Shown here piece after piece: positions 17,406 to 26,220 of a stretch of 64,000 nucleotides of DNA (the first letter of the stretch is position 1; each line of letters begins with the position of its first letter). Source of the DNA: CAZEKB01 sp964512225 (GTDB lineage Bacteria > Myxococcota_A > UBA796 > UBA9615); contig CAZEKB010000031.1 of NCBI GenBank assembly GCA_964512225.1, forward strand, positions 1 to 64,000, given 5' to 3'. Below the pieces are notes generated by a model. It made no database searches. It was not told where the DNA came from and saw only the letters and a program-made list of their open reading frames with translations. Made by a program: the position numbers and the translations under genes.

Positions 17406-19132
17406 GCCTGCGCTCCTCGGCTCGCCGCGTCGGCGGTCGGTTCGGTCGCCCACAGCGCCGCGAGGCCCGGGGCCTCCGCTCGCAGGGCCTGTCGACGGTC
17501 GGGACCCTGCAGCAGGCCGTCGGCCTCCCACTTGGACCGGTCCCAGCCGATCTTGTGCACGTCGATGCCGACGGCCGCCTCCACCTCGGGGTCACCCGCC
17601 AGCGCCTTGCGGAAGATGGCCTCCGCGAGCAGCTCGAGGCGGTCGAGGTTCTGGCTGAGCCGCTTGCGCAGCACGTCGCCGTCGATCGGCCGCACGAGGA
17701 CGGTGTAGACCGACCACAGCAGCTTGACGTCGAAGAGGTCGATGGACTCCAGCACGGCCGGGGGCGCGTCGTCGCGAGCCGCCCACTCCGTGAAGAAGGG
17801 CTGCATGCGGCACATCAGGCTGACCGACCGCATGATCTCGTCGTGGATCGGGTCCAGGAAGTCGGGATCCGTGAGCCGGCCGTTCATGGCCAGGAGCGCG
17901 ACCCAGCCCCAGTAGAAGGCGTTGTCGAACGCGATCTTCGCGGGCATGGCCTCCACGTCGCCCATCACGGGGTACGCCTCGCGGTACACCTCGATGAACT
18001 GGTCGTAGATGATCTTGAGGTAGTAGTTGGCGCGCTCCGAGCGGGCGCCGATCTCCTCGCCGTCGAGCTGCCGACGGATGAGGTCGATGTGCATGCTGTT
18101 GACGGCGCACACGAAGTCCGAGCCCGGGGAGTAGAAGGGGTCGGCGAAGAGGCCCGCGTCGCCCGTGATGCCCCAGCGCGCGTCCCCGCCGGTGACGGTG
18201 GCCGCGTTCTCGGCGTAGTCCGTCAGCGCGAGGAAGTCGAGCTGCTTGTCCGCGGCCGCTCGCACGGCGGCGCCCAGCTGCGGCTCGTGTCGGTCGAGCC
18301 AGTCCATCATGACGGGGAAGCGGTGGAACTCCGTGAAGGCGTGGAACCGCGGGTCCGCGACCACGCCGACCGAGGTCTGGCCCCCCGCGAGGGGGATGAT
18401 CCAGCACCAGTAGCCCTTGCCGAGCAGGTGCACCGTGCTGTGCCAGCGGATGGGGTCTCCGATGCGCCCCTTCCAGTCGGGGTCGTCGCTCCAGTCGTCG
18501 ACCTTGATCCGGGTGTCGAGGCGGAACCACACCGAGTTGATGTGGATGCGGGTCGGCAGGGCGAGCTCGAGCTTCTTCTTGAGGATCCCGGGGCGCCCGG
18601 CCGCGTCGATGACCCAGCGTCCTTCGACGGTCCGGCGCTCGCCGTCGACGTCGAGGATCACGCGGTGGTCGGCGTCGCCGTCACCCAGCTCCACGTCGAC
18701 CACGCGGGCTCCGACCTGGAGCTCGCAGTCGGCGGGCAGGTTCTCGGCGAGGTGCTTCTCGAGCCGGCCGCGGTCGAGCTGGTAGCTGGGCAGCAGCAGC
18801 CCCTCGAACGGGGTCGGCACCTTGTTGCGGAGCGGGCCGAACTCGAGGCGCTGCGCGATCTCGGAGTTGTCCCCTCGGGGCAGGAAGAAGCGCAGGCCGA
18901 GCTTGGGCAGGTGCTCCTTCTCGAGGTGCACGTCCAGCTTCAGCACGTCGTGGAACCAGCGTCCCGCGATCTCGACGCTCGACTCCCCGATCTTGTGCGC
19001 CGCCTCCCGCGGCGACGCCGAGGATGCTTCGGCCAGGAAGATTCGTGTCCCGGGCCGCTCGAGCGAGAGCTGGCGCGCGAGAGTGAGGCCCGCGAGGCCC
19101 CCTCCCAGGACAACGACGTCGTACGAATTCAC
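17402..19132 (-). CDS. FAD-dependent oxidoreductase, halogenase-like (second of pair)
   Basis: A 576-residue flavoprotein. GTG 19132 is chosen because the FAD Rossmann motif GGGLAGLTLARQLS begins a few residues later; an ATG at 19189 would add 19 unusual residues, though a better GGAGG lies between. It has HKIGESSVE (family form of GExxxP region), GYWCWIIP near 240-246 (WxWxIP) and GDAGLFADPFYSPGSDF. A C-terminal extension of about 150 residues distinguishes it from the shorter partner. Probably first gene of the operon that continues with 16071-17405, the radical SAM gene and the Crp-like gene. Substrate unknown. Confidence 0.75.
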   Translation of the reverse strand: MNSYDVVVLGGGLAGLTLARQLSLERPGTRIFLAEASSASPREAAHKIGESSVEIAGRWFHDVLKLDVHLEKEHLPKLGLRFFLPRGDNSEIAQRLEFGPLRNKVPTPFEGLLLPSYQLDRGRLEKHLAENLPADCELQVGARVVDVELGDGDADHRVILDVDGERRTVEGRWVIDAAGRPGILKKKLELALPTRIHINSVWFRLDTRIKVDDWSDDPDWKGRIGDPIRWHSTVHLLGKGYWCWIIPLAGGQTSVGVVADPRFHAFTEFHRFPVMMDWLDRHEPQLGAAVRAAADKQLDFLALTDYAENAATVTGGDARWGITGDAGLFADPFYSPGSDFVCAVNSMHIDLIRRQLDGEEIGARSERANYYLKIIYDQFIEVYREAYPVMGDVEAMPAKIAFDNAFYWGWVALLAMNGRLTDPDFLDPIHDEIMRSVSLMCRMQPFFTEWAARDDAPPAVLESIDLFDVKLLWSVYTVLVRPIDGDVLRKRLSQNLDRLELLAEAIFRKALAGDPEVEAAVGIDVHKIGWDRSKWEADGLLQGPDRRQALRAEAPGLAALWATEPTADAASRGAQA

Positions 19133-19278
19133 CGACTGACTCTCACGGGTCCACCTCCAAGATTCGGGGACCCTAGGCGGCCGCCTCATCACCCGATAGC
19201 CGTGTTGGGGGTGCTCCGGAGAGGACCGTCGATTTCCTGATCCAGCGCAGGTTTCGGGCGCGCGCTCGCGCCGCGGCG

Positions 19279-20310
19279 TCAGCCCCAGGGGTAGCGCAGC
19301 GACGGCAGCCACGAGGGCGCAGTCGCGCCTTTGGGGGTGACGATCCAGAAGCCGACGTCGTCCTGACGGCGGTAGCCGCGCACCATGTGGCTCGCCAGTC
19401 GCCAGAGCCTCGGGTCGCTCGCCGGCGTCCACCACCCGGACGGGCCGAGGGCCGTCCTCATGACCTCCTCGTGGAAGGGGAGGGCGGCTGCGCGGTAGCT
19501 GCGGATCGACGCGCCGCGGTTGTAGGGCGGGGGGGTCGTCGTGGCGACGAGCGTGCGAATCAGCTCCTGGGTGTCGCGCCGGACTTGCGTCTGAGCCGGA
19601 CCGAAGGGGACGACGGCCTCGAACCCCCTCCAGCTCATGTGGTCTCGGCGGCCCAACACGCCGATGGTGTAGGCCTCCGCGAGCGGCTCCTCGGGGTCTC
19701 CCCCGCGCGCCTTGTGCAGCGCCCTCGTGCCCGGCAGGTAGACCGACTCGCGGGTCACCACCTCCATGCGCGTGGCGATGGCCTCGGCCTGGTGGTGGAA
19801 GACCTCGTGCAGGTAGTAGCGCGAGAACGCGAGGCGCAGGGCCGTCAGGGCGATGCGAGCGTCTTCGGGGGGCGTCGTGGGGCGTCCGAGGGCGCCGGGC
19901 ACGGACCGCCGGAGTCGACGTCGAACGTCGTAGAAGAGCCGCTCGACGCACTTCTCCCGGACGAAGATCCCCCAGTCGTCGTAGACGTGGAACGGCTGGT
20001 ACCAGGCGCAGACCTCGACGCCGTGCTTGTCGCCCGTCGGCTCCCGCGTCGGCTCCGGGCGATCGTCCAGCTCGCGCCCGATCTCCTCGTCCTTCCTCCG
20101 GTCCGGCCCGGGTCCTCGCCGCGGCTCGGGGTGGACGCCGTGGCGGCTCTCCTTCTCGGGATCGAAGGTGGGCCACTCGGGCGCGGGATGCCGCTCCGGC
20201 TCGTGCGGCGGCTCGGGAGGGTCGAACGTGGGCTGCGGAGCGCCCGTCGGCGGGGACGGGTCCTGGATGACCTGCGGGAGGTGTCGCCTGAGGACGTGGC
20301 GGGGATCCAT
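19279..20310 (-). CDS. HExxH-motif protein, putative metallopeptidase, unrecognised family
   Basis: A 343-residue protein with no clear signal peptide. The first 90 residues are Pro/Glu/Arg rich. The second part has RYYLHEVFHHQAEA (residues roughly 150-165), a zinc-type HExxH, and further on EEPLAEAYTIG, whose Glu could be a third ligand as in gluzincins. ATG 20310 overlaps the stop of the upstream membrane-protein gene (TGATG), so the two are translationally coupled. I do not recognise the family. It may process the beta-helix protein or its partner encoded upstream in the same run, but that is only context inference. Confidence 0.6.
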   Translation of the reverse strand: MDPRHVLRRHLPQVIQDPSPPTGAPQPTFDPPEPPHEPERHPAPEWPTFDPEKESRHGVHPEPRRGPGPDRRKDEEIGRELDDRPEPTREPTGDKHGVEVCAWYQPFHVYDDWGIFVREKCVERLFYDVRRRLRRSVPGALGRPTTPPEDARIALTALRLAFSRYYLHEVFHHQAEAIATRMEVVTRESVYLPGTRALHKARGGDPEEPLAEAYTIGVLGRRDHMSWRGFEAVVPFGPAQTQVRRDTQELIRTLVATTTPPPYNRGASIRSYRAAALPFHEEVMRTALGPSGWWTPASDPRLWRLASHMVRGYRRQDDVGFWIVTPKGATAPSWLPSLRYPWG

Positions 20311-22045
20311 CACCTGGGACGAAGATACGTCCAGAGGTCCGGCACCGCAGGCCGCACGGTCGCGCTGCATGCGTCCGCCTGCGGACCGCGGACGTCGCGC
20401 CCCAGTCGCGGCCCCGACGCCCGACCGAGTGCCGCGCAGTTCTCCGCTGCCGCGCGGAGAGCCATGGGCGGGGATGTGGCCCCGGGGCCGTTCGGGACGC
20501 ACCAGCCGAAGCCCAGGCCGTAGGTGGGCCCGTCGGCCGGAGTGAGGGACGCCAGGAGCTTCTCTCGCTCGACGTCCACGCGCGGCGCGACAGCATGTCC
20601 GCACCCCAGCCCGAAGAGGAAGTTGCCCCAGTCGGCCTCGGTCACATGGGGTCGGAGCGTTCGCAGGTCCCACTCCGGCCACCAGGCCGTCAGCCCCGGC
20701 GGGATCATGTCCTCCGCCAAGGCGATCCCGTAGCCCTGAGCGAAGCCGGGTCGCACCTCCTCGGGCACGTGCTGCACCAAGTCGATGAACGTGCCGTGGC
20801 GGTCGGAGACGCCCTCCCGTCCTCCCAGCCGTTCCGGTGTGCGGTGGCTGCCCAGGGTAGTGAAGACGGCGGCCGACGAGCGCCCCGGGGGAGGCAGGAC
20901 GCCGGGGGCGGTCCCGGCGGCGAGGACCGCGGCTGCGACGACTGCCAGCGGTGGCAGCGCCGCCCACCGGCCGGGCAAGACGGCGGGAAGGGCGCCGACG
21001 CAGATCGACGCGAGGAGGACGTAGACGGACCAGTACCGCGCAACCTCGTGCCCCGCCGACGAGGTTCGGGGGACCAGCGCCAGCACGATCAGCCAGTAGA
21101 TGCTGGTGCCGGCGAGCCGACGGAGGGGGATGACGGTCGTGATCGCGCCAGCAGAAGCAGGGTGCCGATGATCAGCCCGCTCCCTGCGGAGACGCCGAGC
21201 GTCGCCGGAGCCCCGGTGTAGAGGTCGGGGGGCGCGAGGATGGTGATCGCCCGGAGGGGGTCCCGTGCATCCAGGGCCCCCGGTGATGTCGCCAAGGCCT
21301 GCAGTGGCGCGCCGAGCCAGGCCCACCCGACGTTGATGAGCGCCGAGGGTCCCCCCGGGAGCAGGGCTGCGAAGAGGACAGGGACGGCGGCGCCCTGCGC
21401 GAGCTTCGACCCTTCGAGATCGCGCCGCAGTACCGCGATGAGCACCACGAGGGGAAGCGCGACCAAGGCCAGGGAGCTGAACAGGAGCGCCGTGGTGAGG
21501 GTCGCCCCCAGGGCTCTGGTTGCCGTCGCGGTCGGCGTTCCGGTGAGGCCCACGAACAGGGCCGCGACGAGTACGGAGGCTTCCAGCGAGGTGCCCGTGA
21601 CCCCGACGTTCTGGAACTGCCAGTGTGGCCAGAGGAGCGCCGCGAACGCGATCGAGGCTCCCGTTCCGGCCGTCCGCAGGAGCCGACCCTTCCCCGCCAA
21701 GAAGTGCCAGGTCGCGCCGGATATGAGCGCAGCTCCTGCTCCTCCGACCGCAGCCGCGAGATACCGGCTCGCGACGGTCGCGTCGAGCCCCCCGCGGACG
21801 AGGAGGCCCGCCAACCACGCGACGGCGTAGGAGCCGATCTCGAAACCGTGGATCGTCCCCACGGCCACCCGGGGTGCGTCGCCTGCCGCCACCGCGAGGG
21901 CGGGAAGCAGGACATCCCACTCGCCTTCGAACGGAGCGCGCCACCACTCGGCTCTCAGGTACACCGAGAAGTGAACCAGCAGCCAAACCAGAGCCCCGCC
22001 GAAGGCGGCGACCGCCCACCCTCCTGACCCGCGGGCTTCCCTCAC
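20310..22045 (-). pseudogene. Polytopic GT-C-like membrane protein, frameshifted
   Basis: One protein of about 577 residues is restored by removing a duplicated CG near 21146-21149 (GCGCG to GCG on the coding strand); length mod 3 agrees. GTG 22045 overlaps the beta-helix stop (GTGA), the same junction as at 5950. The N-terminal part has about eight membrane segments with an acidic first loop (FEGEWDVLLPAL). After the frameshift come more helices and a soluble C-terminal domain of about 200 residues (VPEEVRPGFAQGYGIALAED, YGLGFGW). The topology suggests a GT-C-type transferase, probably in one family with the gene at 26852-28711. No catalytic motif is certain. Confidence 0.6.
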
Positions 22046-23343
22046 GTTCGGCGGCGTCGCAGCGGTCCGAGGAGGCTCAGACACAGCACCGCCGCGGCGG
22101 TCGGGCCATCGGCATCACAGCTGTAGGCGACGCCGCAGCCACTACGAACACACCCGTCCAGGACCGCGCCTCGTCCGCTGGGCGGAGGGGACCCGACGGA
22201 AGAGTCGTCGTCGTCCGGCACCGCGACGCCGCGCGGATCACGGAGGCCGGGGTGGCGGTGGTCGCGTCCGCGAACGGGTGGGGCCGGGTCTCGTACGGGA
22301 TCGCGGGAACGCCGGCGCAGGTCGAGAACCCGGAGGGAACGTAGGCCGACGGCGTGAGCTCGGGATCAGCGGGCGGGGTCGCAACCCACCGATTTCGGCT
22401 GAAGACCGCGTTCTGGATGCCTCCCGCCGCCCACGGCTCCCGACCGCCATGGTCCGCCCAAACCGCGCCCGTCTGCAGCAATGGGAGCTCGCCGACGATG
22501 GCGTTGGCCACGAATGCGCTGTTCCAGACCGTGGCTGGGCTCCCGACCACGAGAGCGTCCGCTCCCGGGTCGGCGATGTTGCCGAAGAAGGCGCTGTCCG
22601 AGATGCCGAGCCGGAACCCGCTCCGATCGAGGCGCACCAGCGCGGCCTCACCGCCGGTGCGGTTGCCGATGAGCTCCATCTCGAAGAGCCCGAGGGCGCC
22701 CGAGGACCGGACTGCCGTGCCGGACTGCCGTGCCGGTGCCGCCGGAGATGCTCGCCTCCCGGACGTCGAGGCTCCCGGCGGGGCCGCCCAGGCCGTTGGC
22801 GAAAGCGTACGTGGTCCAGCCATCCACGGCCGCGGCATTGAAGACGAAGCTCCCACCACCCCAAACGGAGACGGCGGGTCTGGGCCCTGAAGGGCACTCG
22901 GAGAGGGACGCGGTCGGACCTGCGGCTACGACGTTGCCGTCGGAGATGAGCTCGATGAGGGGCTGGGAAGGGGGTGAGTCGGAGGCCGGGCACATCGGCC
23001 GCGCGAGGTGGAGGACCAGCGGCTCGCCGTAGGTTCCTCCACGATTGTCGATCGCGAGGTTCCCACTCCACAGTGCGCCGTCGTCGAGGGAGCCGACTCC
23101 GAGGCAGAGGTGGACCTCCGGCCGGGCCCCGCCGATGTCGGGGAGCGCTGCCGCTTCTTCGAGCGCGGATTCGAGCGTGGGATGAAGCGTCCCGCAGGGG
23201 ACGCCGAAGCAGCTGGGGGTCGGGCCGGGGTCGGCCTCGGCCAAGCAGAGGACATGGTCGGGGTCTGCGGCCGCCGTGGCCGTCCAAAGCAATGCGAGCC
23301 CCGCACACCCGGTCGCCCAGCCCCGACTCGGTCTCACCCCCAT
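22042..23343 (-). pseudogene. Secreted beta-helix protein with MYXO-CTERM-like tail, two compensating frameshifts
   Basis: Three frame segments read as one protein of about 433 residues: a 13-bp tandem duplication at 22707-22732 shifts the frame, and a missing base near 22248-22252 shifts it back. ATG 23343 starts a signal peptide ending at TATAAADP. The early part (IDNRGGTYGEPLVLH, CPASD) is clearly homologous to the protein at 5947-8081 (IDNRDGTLGASLHV, CPDSS). The tail has PDDDDSS, SGCGVAYSCD, a hydrophobic stretch and LRRRRT, a MYXO-CTERM-like anchor. It is followed by a GTGA-coupled membrane protein. Surface role inferred; the present sequence cannot give the full product. Confidence 0.6.
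22707..22732. repeat. 13-bp perfect tandem duplication inside beta-helix gene
   Basis: CCGGACTGCCGTG occurs twice head to tail (22707-22719 and 22720-22732). Removing one copy restores the reading frame of the minus-strand beta-helix gene (GTGTAVRSSGALGLF). This is typical slipped-strand mutation, not a homopolymer reading error. Confidence 0.85.
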
Positions 23344-23452
23344 ACCGTGGGCATTCTTGCATGGCCCGAATCGCAGCACGGATGCGGCAAGAACTCGGGT
23401 GTTTCGGCGAACCGGGCGGGTTTCTTCCGCCCTGTCCTCGGGAGCACGTCCG

Positions 23453-26158
23453 TCAGGCTCCGGCTTCGGCCCCTTCGGCCAGCTTGCGCTCCTGGGCGAC
23501 CCGCGCCTTGAGCGTCTTGCGGAGCTCCTTGGCCCGGGGCCCGAGCGCTCGGGCCGCGGCCTCGCCGAAGCGCTCGGCGGCCCCGGCGTGGTCGCCCGCG
23601 CCGCTGAGGATGACGCCCAGGCTCTCCAGCACGCGGATCTCTCGGGTCGCGTCCTTGCGGGAGCGGACCGCGCCCAGCGCCTGCTCCAGGGCGCCGCGCG
23701 CCCCGTCGAGGTCGCCCTGCGACGCCTTCACCTGGCCGATGTTGTAGAGGACGTCCACCATCAGGGCCGCGTCGCCGGCCTTCTCGGCCGCGCTCTTCGC
23801 GCCCTCGAGGAACGTGAGCCCCTCGTCGACCTTCTTCGCGATCACGGCGAAGAGGCCGCAGTGGTACAGGTCCACCTGCTCCTGGTTCTCGGCGCCGAGC
23901 TCGCGCGTGAGCTCCAGCGCGTGCTTGGCCATCTCGAAGGCAGCGTCCCCGTTGCCCGCCGCGGCCTCGGCCTGGCAGAGCAGCCGGGCGGACACCCGCT
24001 CGCGGGGCATGCTGCGCAGCGCCCGGCTCATCTCCAGCGCCCGACGGAGCATCCCGACCACGTTCTTGCCCTTGCCGAGCATCAACGACGCCTCGCCGCC
24101 GTTCAGCATCGCCTCGAGCGTCAGGACCAGGTTGCCGGACGTCGTGGACAGGTCGACCGCGCGGTGGAACAGCGTCTCGGCCCGCGGGATCTTCCCGTCC
24201 GCCTTCGCCAGCAGACCCTCGATGTACTGGGTGTGCGCCTTGACCGGGGGCAGGGTGGACGTCTTGCCCGCCTGCTTGGCGAAGTCGCGCGCCGCCTTCC
24301 GGTCGCGCATGTTCAGCGCGACCATCGCCAGCTGGTTCAGCGTCTCCGCCGCCCGGCTCGGCTCCTTGGCCTTCCTGAAGCCCTTGAGGGCCTGGATGCC
24401 CTTCTGCTTGGCCCCCGGGAAGTCGCCGTTGCGGATCGCGATCCGGCAGTCCAGCAGGTGCAGGTGCGCGAGCGTCACCTGGTCGCCGGCCTTCTCGGCC
24501 CAGGCGCGGGTCCGATCCACGGCCTGCACCGCCGACTCCGGCGACGCTCCGTTGACGCCGCGCTCCGCGAACCCCGTGAACAGCAGCCGCGGCAGCGAGT
24601 CCGGCCACGGGGAGTCGTCGAAGGTCTCCACCAGCTCGAGGGCGAACTGCGTGAGCTCCGGCCGATCGGTGGACATCGCCATCGTGAGCAGCGTGCGCGC
24701 GCCGCGGGGGTCGTCCGCGAGCGTGTAGAGGGCCGCCGCGCGGGCGATGTACTCGAACGCGGCGGGCGCGTAGGACTGCAGGACGATCGTGGCGAGGCCC
24801 TTCGCCGTCGCCGCCGCCTTCTCCTTCCAGTCCTCGGGCGGGTTCTCGAGGTACCACCGCCGGTGGAACTCGTAGCGGAAGCGATAGGTCCACGTGCCCA
24901 GGGCCTCGTGGTAGCGCCCCTCCTCCACGAGGTGGGGCATCGCGTCGAGCGCGTCGTCGACCTCGTCGTCCCCCGCGTCCAGGTAGGTGCGCACCAGCGC
25001 CGCCGTGAACTCGCGGCCCTCGAAGGCCGCGATGTGCAGGACCTTCTCCAGGAGCTCGACGGAGATCAGCTCGTCGTCGTCCTCGTCGCGGCCCTCCGAC
25101 GCCTCGGCTTCGGGGGCTCCGTCGCCGTCGGCCGCCGACGCCTCGTCGGCCGCCGACGCCTCGTCGCCCGCCTCGCCGTCGGCCGCCCCGTCGGACTCGT
25201 CGTCCTCTTCGGCCTGCTCGTTGGGGATCGGGACGAGCACGTCCAGGTCCACGTCCTCGATGTCCGTCAGCGAGTAGCCGCTGTCGTCCCAGGTGATGGT
25301 CTCGTCCTCTTCGAGCGCGTCGAGGATCTCGTGGACCGTCTCGGGACGGCCGGCGGACATCTCGTGGATGCGCTCGGCCAGGCCCTCGGGGAACGTCGAG
25401 GGGCGGTAGGTCTCGTCCAGGATCTCGCCGACCTGCTCGGCCGTCAGGGGCTCGGGATCGATCGGGAGGGCGGAGGGGAAGAGCGTGCGGATGAACGTCC
25501 GCGGGCCGGGCTTGGTGTCTTCGGGCCCCTCGCCGTAGATGTTCTCGCCGGGAGCGAGCAGGAAGAGCATGCGCCAGCTCTTGGCCCGGGCCCGACCGAC
25601 GAGCGCGCTCAGGAACGTCCACCACGACGGCGAGACGACGTGGCCGCAGTCGTGGAGATCGAAGATCCAGCGGCCGCGCGTCGCCACCGCCTCGAACGCC
25701 TGCAGCAGACCGAGGTAGGGGTTGTCCGCGGGCAGCTTGATCTGGAGGTTCGCCTGGTTGGGGTGATCGCCGAGCTCCTTGAGGCTCGCCGCCATGCCGT
25801 AGAGGCCCTCGCGCGTGCGGTCGTCCGGCGCCGCGAGGCCCGCGTCCGTGAGGATCTCGCCGGGGTCGCCGTCGAAGCCTCGCGCGCGGCTCAGGCCGGT
25901 CACGACCCCCCCGTAGGTCCGCAGGAGCAGGCGCACGCCCTCGTCCCCGGCCTGCGCGTGGAGCCGGAAGACGGTCGCCTCGTCCCCGGCTTCGTCCAGA
26001 CCCTGGAGGAAGTGGCTGACCAACGTGCGCCGCCCGGAGCCCGCGTGCCCTGCGACGATGGCGGCCCGGGGGCCGTCCGCGGTCGCGGTCCAGAGCTCGA
26101 GGAGTCGGTTGACGAGGGTGCGCCGGCCCACGATGGGTCGGTCGGATCGTTCGGTCAT
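23453..26158 (-). CDS. STAND-like ATPase with degenerate P-loop and helical repeats
   Basis: A 901-residue soluble protein from ATG 26158. Residues 8-50 are VGRRTLVNRLLELW then AGHAGSGRRTLVSHF, a Walker A-like loop in which the expected Lys is Arg. FDLHDCGHV near 165 is the Walker B region, with no standard acidic pair. An Asp/Glu/Ala-rich linker (about 320-360, including a small 18-bp tandem DNA repeat) leads to some 500 residues of TPR-like helical pairs (AKQAGKTSTLPPVKAHTQYI and similar). Such proteins act as signalling or assembly hubs in Myxococcota. Nucleotide hydrolysis may be lost. It is divergent from the FGE-like gene, 62 bp away. Confidence 0.65.
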   Translation of the reverse strand: MTERSDRPIVGRRTLVNRLLELWTATADGPRAAIVAGHAGSGRRTLVSHFLQGLDEAGDEATVFRLHAQAGDEGVRLLLRTYGGVVTGLSRARGFDGDPGEILTDAGLAAPDDRTREGLYGMAASLKELGDHPNQANLQIKLPADNPYLGLLQAFEAVATRGRWIFDLHDCGHVVSPSWWTFLSALVGRARAKSWRMLFLLAPGENIYGEGPEDTKPGPRTFIRTLFPSALPIDPEPLTAEQVGEILDETYRPSTFPEGLAERIHEMSAGRPETVHEILDALEEDETITWDDSGYSLTDIEDVDLDVLVPIPNEQAEEDDESDGAADGEAGDEASAADEASAADGDGAPEAEASEGRDEDDDELISVELLEKVLHIAAFEGREFTAALVRTYLDAGDDEVDDALDAMPHLVEEGRYHEALGTWTYRFRYEFHRRWYLENPPEDWKEKAAATAKGLATIVLQSYAPAAFEYIARAAALYTLADDPRGARTLLTMAMSTDRPELTQFALELVETFDDSPWPDSLPRLLFTGFAERGVNGASPESAVQAVDRTRAWAEKAGDQVTLAHLHLLDCRIAIRNGDFPGAKQKGIQALKGFRKAKEPSRAAETLNQLAMVALNMRDRKAARDFAKQAGKTSTLPPVKAHTQYIEGLLAKADGKIPRAETLFHRAVDLSTTSGNLVLTLEAMLNGGEASLMLGKGKNVVGMLRRALEMSRALRSMPRERVSARLLCQAEAAAGNGDAAFEMAKHALELTRELGAENQEQVDLYHCGLFAVIAKKVDEGLTFLEGAKSAAEKAGDAALMVDVLYNIGQVKASQGDLDGARGALEQALGAVRSRKDATREIRVLESLGVILSGAGDHAGAAERFGEAAARALGPRAKELRKTLKARVAQERKLAEGAEAGA

Positions 26159-26220
26159 GGGGCGGGTCCAGGGCGATTGATGAAGGGACGGGATGATAAG
26201 GAAGCCACGCGGTAAGATCC

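Noticed and set aside
23276..26215. A 979-codon plus-strand frame opposite the STAND-like gene
   Set aside because: Low-complexity Arg/Leu-rich translation, no domain; the minus strand reads well.
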